From Tyto alba (Eukaryota > Chordata > Aves > Strigiformes > Tytonidae): a stretch of DNA of 64,000 nucleotides. Both the position numbers and the translations under genes were made by a program. Of the stretch, positions 1-10,003 are shown piece by piece. The stretch is taken from positions 900,974 through 964,973 of the forward strand of contig NW_024881298.1 of NCBI RefSeq assembly GCF_018691265.1. The letters are read 5' to 3'. Within the stretch, counting starts at the first letter, position 1; every line of letters begins with the position of its first letter. Below the pieces are notes generated by a model that saw nothing but the letters and a program-made list of their open reading frames with translations, did no database searches and was not told the origin of the DNA.

Positions 1-119
1 GTGGACCCCTAGGTAGTGTGGTTCCCATATCCCACGATGGACTGGGCTACGAAAAGGGGGAAAGAGATTGTGTGAGTGTATGAAGGCACTCTGGAAGATG
101 GGACAGAAGAAGAGCAAGC

Positions 120-600
120 CTTCTGATCCCATGGGTGGTCTGGGACCCCAGGTGAGGTACCCCCAAATACCACCAGATAGTCCTATAGGTTTAATGATAA
201 ACCATTGGGAAGATTACCCCTCTAGGTGGGGTAAGAACAAAGTAAAAATGATATATTATTGTATGGAAGTCTGGGGAGGCAAACAAATTAGAGGTGACCA
301 CCTCTATTGGCCTATATTTTTTTTTTGTCTTTTGAAGATTGGATTTGTCAAGCCTTAAACATCTATGTTAACTCAAAGGAACACTTTAGTTTGGAGAACA
401 GTGAGTATGCACATGTATGGATAGTATCAGATACCCAAGTGAATTTATACCCTCTCAAAGAAAAAGAGGAAGGGGTCAGAAAAAAAAAAAAAAAAAAAAA
501 AAGACACGCAATGAGGATGAAACTCCTATTTCTCCCCCTCTTTACATACCTCCACCCCCACCTCCGGCACTTTTACCTTCCCCGACTGCACCGGAATACC
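120..600 (+). pseudogene. ERV-A gag fragment (matrix and proline-rich region)
   Basis: The readable protein moves between frames. It includes a matrix-like stretch with MINHWEDYPSRWGKNKVKM and VWGGKQIRGDHLYWP, followed after a poly-A run by a proline-rich segment (PPLYIPPPPPPALLPSP) like the spacer between matrix and capsid in gamma-like Gag. Capsid and nucleocapsid are absent. The frame changes near 320 (a T run) and near 420-480 (the A run). It is a structural-protein remnant and not functional. Confidence 0.7.
481..502. repeat. poly-A run
   Basis: An uninterrupted run of about 21 adenines inside the ERV-A gag remnant. It interrupts the matrix frame and is probably a slippage expansion of a lysine-rich codon stretch. 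Confidence 0.9.
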
Positions 601-636
601 CAGAAGATTTAGACTCCCCACCAGATTCCCGGAAGG

Positions 637-893
637 AGCAAAGAAGAGTTGGGAAAATATGGGAGGAAAGAGGCCTAATTAATTCTCAGGGGAAGGATCT
701 GGTGCATCAGGAGTTAATATTACAAATTCTACAAGCTATACTGGGACCCACTGAAATAGTGGTAGTACACCTAAAAGGACACCAGAGGGGGCTAAACCCC
801 TTAGTACGAGGGAATAACCTTGCTGATCAAGAGGCAAAAAGGGCAGCTTTATTGGCACTGCACCTAGATGACCCTATAGTAGCCAGAAAGTAA
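637..893 (+). pseudogene. ERV-A RNase H C-terminal fragment
   Basis: After the proline-rich gag segment the same frame runs into the C-terminal half of a retroviral RNase H: IWEERGLINSQGK, then VVVHLKGHQRG, then NNLADQEAKRAA. The NLAD aspartate is the expected last catalytic position. Gag capsid, protease, reverse transcriptase and the front of RNase H are missing, so about 4 kb has been deleted between gag and this point. The frame stops at 891-893 (TAA). Confidence 0.8.
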
Positions 894-1016
894 TGTGTTA
901 ACTGTGGAAGTAACGACCGCCCCTGTTACGCTTGCTGGAAAGACTTTGGGGTAGATGGCATAAAATGTGTATGTGAGAAACCAGGTCATAAGTGGTGTTT
1001 CTTTCATGGGAAACCT
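894..1016 (+). pseudogene. ERV-A Cys-rich pol segment between RNase H and integrase
   Basis: Directly after the TAA at 891-893 the same frame stays open and encodes a Cys-rich stretch with spacing C-X2-C-X6-C-X2-C-X10-C-X-C-X7-C, including CYACWKDFG and KPGHKWCFFHG. It continues in frame into the integrase N-terminal region, so it was probably part of the Pol polyprotein. It is not a standard retroviral Pol domain to my knowledge. Metal binding is an inference from cysteine spacing only. Confidence 0.5.
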
Positions 1017-1031
1017 CATGAGATCTTAAGC

Positions 1032-1669
1032 TTTACTATACAAGAGAAAGCAAAATTGAATCAAATGGGGATTGAACAAAAACCTGGTGGGAGGTGGGAA
1101 CTCCTGGACGGCCGAGAAGTTCTCCCAAAACCTGTAGCTGCCAAAATAATGCAACAATTTCACCAGAAAACTCATTGGGGAACCCAGGCATTAGTAGATC
1201 AATTTGCAACCAAATATATGTGTATTGGAATATATGATATAGCCAAATGAGTGGTGGAGGAATGTTTCGTTTTCCAAAAAGTAAATAAACATTAAATAGG
1301 GAAACAAGTGCATGGGGGAGGAGAATTGGCTCATAGGCATTTTGCAAATAAATACAAATAGACTTCACCGAGTTACCAAAGGTAGGGAGGTATAAATACT
1401 TATTAGTAATGATAGATCATCTAACCCATTTTGTGGAAGCCTTTCCCACAGCACAAGCCACAGCCCACACATTTACAAGAATATTACTTGAAGAGATTAT
1501 ACCTCGGTATGGAACAATAGAAGTAATAGATTCAGACAGGGGCCCACACTTTGTATCCAGAGTAGCCAAGGAGACTTTGGCTGCCCTGGGTACACAGTGG
1601 CAATACCACACCCCATGGCACAGCACCCACAGAGCTCAGGAAAAGTTGAACGAATGAATGGAGACATAA

Positions 1670-1700
<31 letters not shown>

Positions 1701-1790
1701 ATGCAGCTTACCAAGTTAATGTTGGAAACCAAAATGTTATGGGTAAAATGTCTCCCCTTAGCTTTGTTAAACATCAGGACCCAGCCCCGA
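1032..1790 (+). pseudogene. ERV-A integrase remnant
   Basis: The zinc-binding N-terminal region shows FHQKTHWGTQALVDQF, but the later Cys pair has decayed (ECFVFQKVN). The catalytic core shows IQIDFTELPK near 1,350 (first Asp) and IDSDRGPHF near 1,530 (second Asp). Near 1,620 the frame shifts. The segment with the catalytic Glu (SSGKVERMNG) is still readable in another frame just before 1,662, and C-terminal sequence (LLNIRTQPRTD) runs up to the ERV-B LTR. Stops also occur near 1,248 and 1,295. Dead copy. Confidence 0.85.
1665..1702. repeat. (AAAT)n microsatellite
   Basis: About nine AAAT units inside the ERV-A integrase remnant, directly after the catalytic-Glu region. Confidence 0.9.
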
Positions 1791-1796
1791 ACCGAT

Positions 1797-2404
1797 TGTC
1801 CCGATCTGATATAGGGGAGGGTTCTTAAACGATCCCAAGTCCCAAGAGCGAGATTAAGACACAAAGGAGGTCAGATTCCATACAAACATGTGAACTTTAC
1901 TGAATAAGCAACTGATAGTAGCGATAGGACTGGGAGAAAAAGGAAGAGAAAGTCAGAATCCCTAAGCTAGAAAGCTTTAGAGATGCAGCAAGACTAAGTA
2001 CCACCACCATGACTCCAGCGATGTTCTGCTGGCTCGGTCTTGGTGCCAGTGATGGTGTTCCAGGCTCCGCCAAAGTCTCCGCTCACTCTGGAGGCCCCCC
2101 AGCCCCGCTTTGACGCAGTCCCTTTCAGTCCCCACGAAAAGTCTGCCCATTTCCACGGAGCTCATTGTCGCCCCGTGGTCTTCCATGCGCGCATGCCCAG
2201 GTGTTCACAGTGGTCTTGCGGGTGAGGGTTCACATCTTACTCACCTCCTCCACACGGCTCGTGCGCAGGTGCAGCTTGGTGTTGTTTTAGCTTTAGGCGG
2301 ACGTTGTGGTTTCGTCAGGGACTATTTTTCGCGGCAACAGGATGCTGAGGCCTGAAAGTGGTAGCGGTGCAGCAGAAATGTTGAGACAAACAAAGTCCCT
2401 TACA
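1797..2404 (-). repeat. ERV-B 3' LTR
   Basis: On the plus strand it begins TGTCCCGATCTGATAT and ends CCCTTACA, matching 10,004-10,607 with scattered substitutions and small indels. The left edge lies directly against ERV-A integrase sequence. The polyadenylation signal intact in the 5' LTR has a substitution here near 1,900. Confidence 0.92.
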
Positions 2405-2460
2405 CCACCCTGTGGCTCAACAATTCTGTCTGTCATGGTGGTGTGAAAGATAACAGTACA

Positions 2461-2482
2461 CAGAGAGAGAGAGAGAGAGAGA
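2461..2482. repeat. (GA)n microsatellite
   Basis: About eleven GA units between the micro-ORF region and the 3' LTR of ERV-B. Confidence 0.85.
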
Positions 2483-2547
2483 AAAGGACAGAAGTAGAAC
2501 AATACAATAACAAACAAAATTTCCAGCAAATTTTGCATCAGTAAACA

Positions 2548-2635
2548 TGTCCTTAACAATATTCCTAACAACTATTGACAACTTTAGTTAACAAACATCC
2601 TTAACAATATTCTTAACAACTACTTAACTTTACAA
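2548..2635. repeat. Imperfect ~45-bp tandem repeat in the ERV-B 3' region
   Basis: Two adjacent copies of an A/T-rich unit begin TCCTTAACAATATTC and continue TAACAACTA. No gene is seen between 2,405 and 2,660 apart from this and the GA run. Confidence 0.6.
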
Positions 2636-2660
2636 AACCAAAACATCTTATAAATCTATT

Positions 2661-2816
2661 CTAAGGCTCCGACACATTACTAGAAGAACACGACGGCAGT
2701 CGACATGGTTGACATTTGCAGCCACAAGAAATAAGTATTATAATAACAATTAAGAGAATAGATAACAAGCCAAAGGCTAACAAGTGAATTAAAAGTAAAT
2801 CAAACAGCAGGTCCAT
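2661..2816 (-). CDS. ERV-B post-env micro-ORF 2: small membrane protein with Cys-rich tail
   Basis: An intact 51-codon ORF starting at ATG 2,816-2,814 and ending TAG 2,663-2,661. The first 30 residues are almost entirely hydrophobic (MDLLFDLLL then LLSILLIVIIILIS), giving one membrane segment. A short tail follows with CGCKCQPCR and another Cys, then a Ser/Asn-rich end. It has the same plan as micro-ORF 1 at 3,089-3,310, and each is preceded by a related ~45-bp leader. It lies between env and the 3' LTR, where retroviruses may carry accessory genes. I do not recognise the family, and its expression and function are unknown. Confidence 0.5.
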   Translation of the reverse strand: MDLLFDLLLIHLLAFGLLSILLIVIIILISCGCKCQPCRLPSCSSSNVSEP

Positions 2817-2907
2817 TTTTTTAACAGAATACCCCAAAGCGTCTGAGGCCCTGGCAGTTCACGCGGTCTGGTCTGCCAGAGTTGGGATCAGCATGCGTGG
2901 AGGGGAA

Positions 2908-2957
2908 AATAGCTTTCCACACCCCCTTATCCTAAAGTGCATGCGTCATTTGGGCCT
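2908..2957 (-). repeat. Duplicated leader segment, copy 2
   Basis: Sequence GAAAATAGCTTTCCAC followed by GCATGCGTCATTTGG. It resembles 3,347-3,391 in the same order, and each copy lies upstream (minus sense) of one micro-ORF. This supports origin of the two micro-ORFs by tandem duplication. Confidence 0.5.
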
Positions 2958-3088
2958 AGAAACTTCCAAATTTAAACAAAGGTAATCAAACAAAACAACA
3001 CCACTACTCATAACAGCATTAATATTCTAATCAAACATATGAAAAAAGGTAATAATAACACTATCAACAGTTTTCTACCCAAACCTAC

Positions 3089-3310
3089 TTAAACAGCATG
3101 TGTCTCAGGCCGGGCCGCGGGACGTGCTCCCAGTCTTTGGGGATGGGGAGAGGAAGAAGGTGGTGGTTTACATGAACAGGTACAACTACAAGATGGTTTA
3201 CATGGGCACTTAAAGGACAAACACATACATATCACAAGGGAAAATATAGCAAGAGCTAACAATGCAACCGCCACAAAATTAAGTATCAAAAGCGCATACA
3301 TTCTGGTCAA
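3089..3310 (-). CDS. ERV-B post-env micro-ORF 1: small membrane protein with Cys-rich tail
   Basis: A 73-codon ORF downstream of env. The N-terminus is MTRMYALLILNFVAVALL and a hydrophobic segment spans about residues 5-31. A Cys-rich segment (KCPCKPSCSCTCSCKPP) and a proline/serine-rich C-terminus follow. The topology suggests a small single-pass membrane protein with juxtamembrane cysteines that might be palmitoylated or bind metal; that is inference. It starts about 80 bases after the env frame ends. Its similarity in plan to micro-ORF 2 suggests a tandemly duplicated accessory module. No known family recognised. Confidence 0.5.
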   Translation of the reverse strand: MTRMYALLILNFVAVALLALAIFSLVICMCLSFKCPCKPSCSCTCSCKPPPSSSPHPQRLGARPAARPETHAV

Positions 3311-3346
3311 TGGTGGAGCTGAAGATGGTGAAGACTACGCAGCAGG

Positions 3347-3391
3347 AAAATGGATGTCCACGCCCCCAGCCCAAAGCGCATGTGTTGTTTA
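3347..3391 (-). repeat. Duplicated leader segment, copy 1
   Basis: Sequence GAAAATGGATGTCCACG followed by GCGCATGTGTTGTTT, matching the segment at 2,908-2,957. It overlaps the end of the env reading frame. Confidence 0.5.
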
Positions 3392-4960
3392 AATAATTGA
3401 TAGAGAGGCAGACTTTGATTGACGAACAACGCGAATCTGCTTTACAGACTTTGATTGACGAACAACGCGAATCTGCTTTACACCATCAGGTGAGGCAGTG
3501 GTTATGAACTGCATGTTAGATACAACGTGTTGGATTAACTGAACAAAACAAGGAATAATACATGGTAAAAACATCAAGGCGGCAAATGCACATAGCAGAT
3601 AAAATAAAAGCTGTTTTACACGTGGTGTTCCAGGTAACCAAGACCATAAATCACCATTACAGCCATTACATGTTTAAACGGGGACATGGGATAGTTTCCT
3701 AATATCTGTGGTCAGTTGAAGGACTACTTCACCTACATCATTTATTTCCAAACAACAATTACAGACATTTAATTTTCCGCATACTCCTCCTTCTTCAGCT
3801 AGTAAATAATCCAAAACCATGCGGTGTTGAAGGATTGCAGTGCACATCTGATGAGATAGTTGAGTTAAAATTTTTATTGCATTGGTAGTTTTATTAGTAA
3901 TAATTTCTAAGACTGCTTGTAGTTGAATTATGTGGTTCAAATTATAAATTGGTTCCCTTGCCCCTGATATTGGTTCACTGGGATTCCAGGTGGCAGGCCC
4001 ACAATGCTCAATTATTCTTTCAGGGGGCTGTTCATTTTCCCCCCACTTTTGAGTTCCACCTCTTTTAAACTCAACAGATCGCTTGCTGCGGGCAATCCTT
4101 GTATTCCTTAACTTATCATATAGTCTGCTTCCCAACTGAGGACGACCCACCTCTGGGAGGAGGAAAAACAGAGGTCGGATAATCCCTATATAACAAATCC
4201 CTGACCAGTTTGCTGGTAGTTGTTTGTAGGTAGTATGACCACAAATCCTATTATGGCCTTTTCTGACCTTGGCACCTTTAGCAAATGGTCCAGCTGCAGC
4301 CTTTGGGAATTGGCAGTAAATTGTGTTTTCATTTCCCAAAGGGCTGAAAAAAATGGGCTATTGTTTGTCCGGCCTGTACAATAACCGGCACCAGTATAGT
4401 TCTTCCACTCACAAATTTGATGGTAAATGTAGTTTCCAGGCCAGTGGGCAAATAAGGTTTCATTTTTGTCAGACCAAAACCCTTTAAACCCTCTGCTGGG
4501 TCTGTTTTCATCAAGCCACATCCATATGTAAACACCTCTGTCTTTGTTAACCAATTTATGTGTGAGTGTCCATTGACACCTGCTTTCTCCCATATCGACC
4601 CCTCCCTTCTGGGTGCGGTTTAAGCAATATTTACCCCTAGTAGGAAATTAGGATTGGCCATGTTTCACTGTCATCCCAGGTGGTGTCGCTAGTTTCGCTA
4701 TAATTGCTTACGATTAGTGCTGGAGTAAGGGGTGCAGAGACCCACGGCCAGCTTGATAACCCTAGAGGTCCTCTACAAACCCAACAGTGACTCAGATTAA
4801 AGGTTTGACTTACAGTTTTTGTTAACAAAACAAATTAATTATCCTTAAAGGGGTCATCTGGGTTGGGGGGTGGTGGTGGGAGAATTGGCTTCCCTTCACT
4901 CTTATAGGTAAATCCACAAAATAATATAGCAAATATTAACATATACATCCTAATCAAATT
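3389..4960 (-). pseudogene. env: ERV-B env (broken), gamma-type envelope
   Basis: The envelope glycoprotein begins with a hydrophobic signal-like segment (MYMLIFAILFCGF) overlapping the end of integrase. The surface part contains CWVC, a motif of gamma-type surface subunits. A basic stretch (RIARSKRS) marks a likely processing region, followed by the transmembrane part with LDYLLAEEGGVCGKLN and a CX6CC motif. A hydrophobic membrane span lies near 3,540-3,600, then a cytoplasmic tail. Breaks: TAA at 4,837-4,835, a stop and frame change near 4,640-4,590, a frame change near 4,340, and TAA at 3,676-3,674. No intact envelope can be made. Confidence 0.85.
3411..3482 (-). repeat. Perfect 36-bp tandem duplication in the env tail
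   Basis: Two identical 36-base units (3,411-3,446 and 3,447-3,482) duplicate twelve residues, VKQIRVVRQSKS, in the cytoplasmic tail frame. The perfect identity shows the duplication is recent relative to the other decay of the provirus. Confidence 0.9.
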
Positions 4961-5045
4961 ACCCTGTCTGCTTCGCTCCTGTGGGTGCGTCTGTGTCACT
5001 TGCTTCTTCCTGAAAGTGAAACAAAAGACAAATTCGCTTCTTGGG

Positions 5046-5720
5046 TTAGAAAGAGGGAACAATCCATCTAGTGTGAATCTTATGGGTTTTCCCACAGGCA
5101 TCTTTCGCCTTCCAGTTGTATTTATTGAGGGGTGTGTCCAACACCAGTGGTACTTTGCCCACTGTGGGAAGTTCAACCAAGACAGGTTGTCCTGGAAAAT
5201 GGGATGGGTTGCTGGGGTGATCAGGACCATGTGGGGCTGGCATGATTGTTGGAGGTTTTGGACAGAATGCTGTGATCTTTGGGCATCCATTTATCCCCCA
5301 GCGACTGTTGACGCTGGTCACGGCATCCCCCACTCGCTCAGCCCATCCTGGATTATGCAGCTTGAGGAAGAGTTTTAGTAGACCATTTGTTCTTTCCACT
5401 GTTCCATTTGCTTGTGGGTAATATGGAGTATGAAACACCCACGAAATTCCCTCCTGGGCTACCCACTCTTGGACCACTTTGGCTGTGAAATGTGAGCCGT
5501 CATCTGATTGGATTGACTGTGGTTTGGGGAAAATTCCAAACCATTCTTTCGGGGCTTTTATTGTGTTTTCTCCTGTTGCCTTAGCACATGCTTTAGCTTG
5601 CACTAGTCCCGATATTATCTCTACACCTACCAATATATAGTGCTTTCCTTCTGACTTTCAAAAGGGACCAGTGTAGTCAATCTGCCAGGCCTCCCATAGG
5701 CCTTTTCCCTCTCTCAAGTG
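5046..5720 (-). pseudogene. pol: ERV-B integrase region of pol
   Basis: Contains the integrase core entry (WQIDYTGPF), QSDDGSHFT with the second catalytic Asp, and YYPQANGTVERTNGLLK with the catalytic Glu, followed by a C-terminal domain ending HTRWIVPSF. A TGA at 5,660-5,658 interrupts the frame shortly after the first catalytic Asp, and the frame changes near 5,718 in a cytosine run relative to the upstream RNase H. The zinc-binding N-terminal part (CKTCLSSCEQCHIR) lies at the end of the preceding ORF. The 3' end overlaps the env start region, as is common in retroviruses. Confidence 0.88.
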
Positions 5721-8147
5721 CAGGGGGTCACCCTCCGAGGGTGTCTGTCCAGACGGATGTGGCATTGTTCACAGGAAGATAGACAGGTTTTGCATTCTTC
5801 CCTAGTAACTGGCCACCCTCGGGCTTGTGCCTCACAATAGAGGTCCTTAACCCCTGAATGTTTCTGTTTTATATGTAGCCATTCCAATAGTTTCTCCCCA
5901 TTTTCTGCTATCTGGGTGCTTTGTAGGGGTGCCAGCTGGGCTAGTTCATCCACCTCAGCATTCCACCGACTCACTGGGGTCTCATCCTGTTGGTGAGATG
6001 CTACCCACGCTACTGCAAATTTCCCCTGCCTGGCAATAGTAAGGATATCCTGCCATTTTTCCTTTTGCCATACAGGTATTCTATTGACCTCCCATCTGTT
6101 CTGTTCCCAGAATGGAAGCCATTCAGTGCAACCTTTGAACACAGCATAAGAGTCAGTGTAGATATAGACAGAAGAAGCAGATTGAACCTCGTGTTGGAAA
6201 ACGCTCCACACAGCAATTAGTTCCCCTACTTGTGCGCTACCTTCTCCTTCGGTAATGATCTGTTCCTTGGTGTCTACCCGGAGTGCCACAGCTCGGTATT
6301 TCCAAATTTTTCCCTCTTGTTTTGACGAGGCATCTGTAAACCAGACATTCTGCAATTGTCCAGAAAATGGAGGAGCTACTTGTATTACAGACAAAAGCTC
6401 AGGTGTTTCCTTATCGGGATCTACCTCCTCTTGTATATTTAACACTTTTGTGGCTCCTTCCATTACAGAAAAAATTTCACAATAGTGTTCTATTTGTGCA
6501 TACCATTTTCGCACGGAGGCTCTCTGGGCCACCCCGTCAGGGGGTGGAGTTCCTGCCAAAGCTGCTTTGATCACTTTAAATGGGCCTCTGAGAACTATAG
6601 GCTGTTGCCGAATGGTGCGTTCGGCTTCTCTCAGAGCTAGACTAACCACAAATAGACCTTTTTCCCAAGTTGTATACCTGTTTTCAGCATCTTTAAAGCT
6701 ATGAGAATAAAAAACAATTGGCCTAACCGGACTCTCTGGCCCCTTTTGCCATAAATGGATGGACAGTCCAGTCTTGGAAAATCCCCATTCAATTTGAACT
6801 GGATCTGTTGGATGAATTGAACCCAGGGCTTGATAGGCCGTCGCTTCAAACACTAACAACTGTAAAGCCTCATCATGGACCTGAGTCCATTCCCACTGAG
6901 CCCTCTTTCTCAGCAAGTCATACAAGGGCCTAGCAATAATTGAAAAATCAGGAATGTGTTTCCTCCAAAACACAAGCAACCCTAGTGCATGCTGTAAGTC
7001 TTTCTTTGACTCTTGCATTTTGATCTGATCGAGGGAGGAGAGAGTATCCGGTGGGATACACGTCATCCCTTCCTTCCACCAGATTCCCCAAAACTTTACC
7101 TCACTTGAAGGGGTTTGAATTTTCTCAGGTGGAATTGTCAACCCTATACTTTCTAGATGGGTGATAATGTCCTGCTGAGTTTCTCTAACTTCTTCTACCT
7201 GACTCCCTCCTATGAGTACATCATCTATATATTGATAAATCTTCACTTCTGATTTTCTGGGAATTGTTTCCAGCTCTTGTGCTAGAGCATGGTGGGCTAG
7301 CGTGGGCAAGTGCTTGTATCCTTGAGGGAGTCGTGTGAAGGTGTACTGTTGTCCTTCCCAAGGTGAAGGCAAAGCGATCCTGGTCCTCAGGTTGTAAAGG
7401 GACCATAAAAAACATATCTTTGACATCAATTGTTGCCATGACAGGGTGAGATTGTTCCTGAATGGTTGCTATCAATTCAGCAATGTTTGGTACAACAGCT
7501 GTTAGTGGACCTCTATTGGCATTAAGCCTCTTATAACCTATTGTTAATCCCCATTTGCCGTTTGGTTTTCGGACCGGCCATGCTGGAGAATTGAAGGGGG
7601 TGTGAGTGGGAACTACAACCCCTTGTTTTTTCAAATCTTCCAGAACTGATGTAATTCCCTCCCTTGCTCCTAGAGGCAATGGGTAGGGTTTTACATTTGT
7701 CAATTTGGAGGGTGGCAGGGTAGGTGCCGCTTGCAACAAATGCACCTCTGTACCCGATCTTTCAGTCAATTGCCTGATCTGGGGAACACCGAAAGACCAT
7801 GAGTTTCCCTGGGTGTCCGGCCACTGCCTGCCCTTTAAAACATCTATACCTAAAAGATTCATCTGGAAAGATCCTATGGCCACCATGGTGTTGACAGGGT
7901 TTTCCTCTCCTGGTAACCATAGTGTCACCGGAGTCATAGGCACTGAATGTGTTTTCCCCAAGGCATCTAAGACGATTAGATTTCTAGACGGAATTGAGAT
8001 TCCACATAGTTCTGCTTCTGTCCGCGTTAGCGCAGTAATTTGTGCCCCAGTATCAATTAGAAATGTTACTAGCCTTTTCCTTGGCTCTACAGCCACAGGA
8101 ATCAGTAAGTCCCCTTTCATGTTGCAGGTGAGTTGTCTTACGAACAT
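5714..8147 (-). pseudogene. pol: ERV-B protease, reverse transcriptase and RNase H (pro-pol)
   Basis: Protease comes first, with the catalytic motif LIDTGAQ. Reverse transcriptase follows: IDVKDMFFMVPLQ, LPQGYKHLPT and the YIDD active site in YQYIDDVLIGG. RNase H shows WFTDASS, VGELIAVWSV and IYTDSYAVF. The 571-codon distal ORF (7,429-5,714) is long and open. One extra T near 7,357 shifts the frame inside the fingers/palm of the reverse transcriptase. The RT signature is closest to class III (ERVL-like) enzymes, an assignment from memory of family motifs that needs a tree. Confidence 0.88.
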
Positions 8148-8252
8148 CCATCCTCTGCCTTCACCCTCACCTTCGGGAGGCGGAGGGTCTAGTTTCCCGC
8201 CACCTTCTTTTCCCCAGTTGGTTCCTCTCCAAGGTCTATCAAGAGTGGAGCA

Positions 8253-9730
8253 CTAGGGGTTGGTTTGAAAGTGAACCTTTGTCCAGACCATTTCTGCACA
8301 AGTTGTTCTAATTTTTGAGTCGAGAGTCCATCCATCAAGTCTCGAGGAATGCCTTTCTGAAGCCCTAGTTGCCACAGTCCATGTAGAGTTAGGGGTCTCT
8401 CTCTCCCGGGGTTCGGGGTGACACTGAGCCTTGGCTCTTTCCCATGAATGATTGTTGCCTACTAATTTGCTCTGCAGCCCATACGACCCTGGCTTCAGTT
8501 CTTTGGGATGATCCACCAACGGGGCCATATTTTCTCCCAAAATTAATCAATTCCTGGGCTACCTCTCTCCATGTCCATACTTTCCTCCCCGGCCTTTGAT
8601 GGTCAGGGGTCACAATCCCCTCCAGAGCAGAGGTCATTCTTTCTGCATTGGGGGTGTTTTGAATCTTCCCTTGCAATTGAATGCCAAAGGGTTTCAGAGA
8701 GTCAGGGAGTCCTCGTATCAGGGGAGTCATCCTCTCTGGGTCCACAGGCATCATCATCAGGGAACCCTGGTTGGGCTTGAGTTCCCGATCATACATCATC
8801 TGCAGACAAGCTGCCTTCTGCACACTTTCTACTAACTGATCCACTGTACCTGTTATGGCAAGGGGATCTCCCCTCTTCAAGGGGTTCAGCTGTCCGGCGC
8901 AATATGCAGTTCTCTGAGTCAGTGACCATGGGGCTCGGCAGTCGCCGGTAGTTAGAAACACACCCGAACCCCAATATCCTTCTGTTTCTTTCTCTGACAA
9001 CATGATTCCATCCCCTCCTGACAAAGACACTCTCCACACATACTCTGTCTCTGTTTCTTTTGCAGTCCTTGCAAAATCTTTTTTCAACTTTGCCAATTCA
9101 GTTGCTGTAAATGGGACTTCTTTGGTGGTAACCTGAGGACGGCTATCGCTATCGTCCTCGTACACATACTCTGTTTTAACCAACGGGTACATATGAGGGA
9201 ACCTTTCTATGGTTTCTTTTGATTTCTGCATCTCTCCTTGGGGATAAATTTGCCTTATACCCTTCTCCAGAAGTTTAACTCTTGCCTCTGCCAATGTATC
9301 TGTCTCTGTCAATAATTTCTCTCTCAATTCATCCTTCAATATCACGTTTTGGTTCCTTTCCTCCTCTAACAATTCTTTGGTTTCTCTCAGTTGTTCCTGA
9401 AGGGTCTGTATGGCAGTCTTCAGGGAGTCTATTACTGTATCGACTTGATGAGACTTCTTCTCTCTCTCCTCCACCGCAGCTGCCAGACTTGTTCCTAACA
9501 CTGCACAAATTATGGCTTTTCCTTTTCCTCTCTTACCCTTAGCTTCCTTCTGCAATACCCTTATCCTATCCACCACACTCTGTGGTTGAAACCAGTGGTT
9601 TTTCACCCAATCTTGTCCCTGGATTGAGGGGCGAGATCAGTGTGCCTCCAATAGATCGTATAATTTATCTATTCCTTCAGCCCCTGAGGGCACATCATCA
9701 CAAGCATCGGCTGCCTTCGAGGCGGCCATT
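8253..9730 (-). pseudogene. gag: ERV-B gag
   Basis: I place the start at ATG 9,730-9,728 (MAASKAADACDD), in frame with the long ORF from 9,606. A TGA at 9,639-9,637 interrupts it. The N-terminal part has a coiled-coil (about 9,500-9,270, rich in E, K, L and Q). A capsid-like region with WSLTQRTAYCAGQLNPL and LIRGLPDSLKPFG follows. The long frame stops at 8,389, and sequence to about 8,250 looks like a shifted C-terminus. No CCHC zinc knuckle is seen, unlike ERV-E gag, and there is no Gly-2 for myristoylation. Confidence 0.8.
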
Positions 9731-10003
9731 CTTTTTCCTTTTCCTAATGCAAAGGGGAATTCGTCCTGAGAGGGTCATACCTTAGTATCCAAGTTTCCCC
9801 TATTCGCTCTCAGGAGGTCACACCTTACCCAAACACAGATGCAATATCACTGCCCACAGTTCCCCCTGTTCACTCTAAGGAGATCACAACTTAATGTAAC
9901 ACAAAGGGGGTTATTTCATCCTGAGAGGTTTGCATCCAACACAGCAAGGTAGTACAGCACTCTCGTCTCTAGGGATCCTGTCCTTGAAGCCAATTTAAAG
10001 ATG

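Larger units (their letters stand above)
1..1796 (+). mobile_element. ERV-A: truncated class I (gamma-like) endogenous retrovirus
   Basis: Remnant provirus on the plus strand. It holds the N-terminal part of gag, then a large internal deletion, then the end of RNase H and most of integrase. No LTR of its own is visible. The left end is cut by the window and the right end by the ERV-B LTR at 1,797. The integrase resembles gammaretroviral types (DSDRGPHF, THWGTQALVDQF). Several frame breaks show it is old. Confidence 0.85.

Noticed and set aside
2293..2571. Third hydrophobic ORF near the ERV-B 3' LTR
   Set aside because: It runs through the GA microsatellite into the LTR and lacks the Cys-rich tail of the other two micro-ORFs.
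9977..10003. Possible primer binding site of ERV-B (TGGCTTCAAGGACAGGAT on the minus strand)
   Set aside because: It lies about 8 bases from the LTR edge and I cannot match it to a tRNA 3' end with a proper T-arm pattern.
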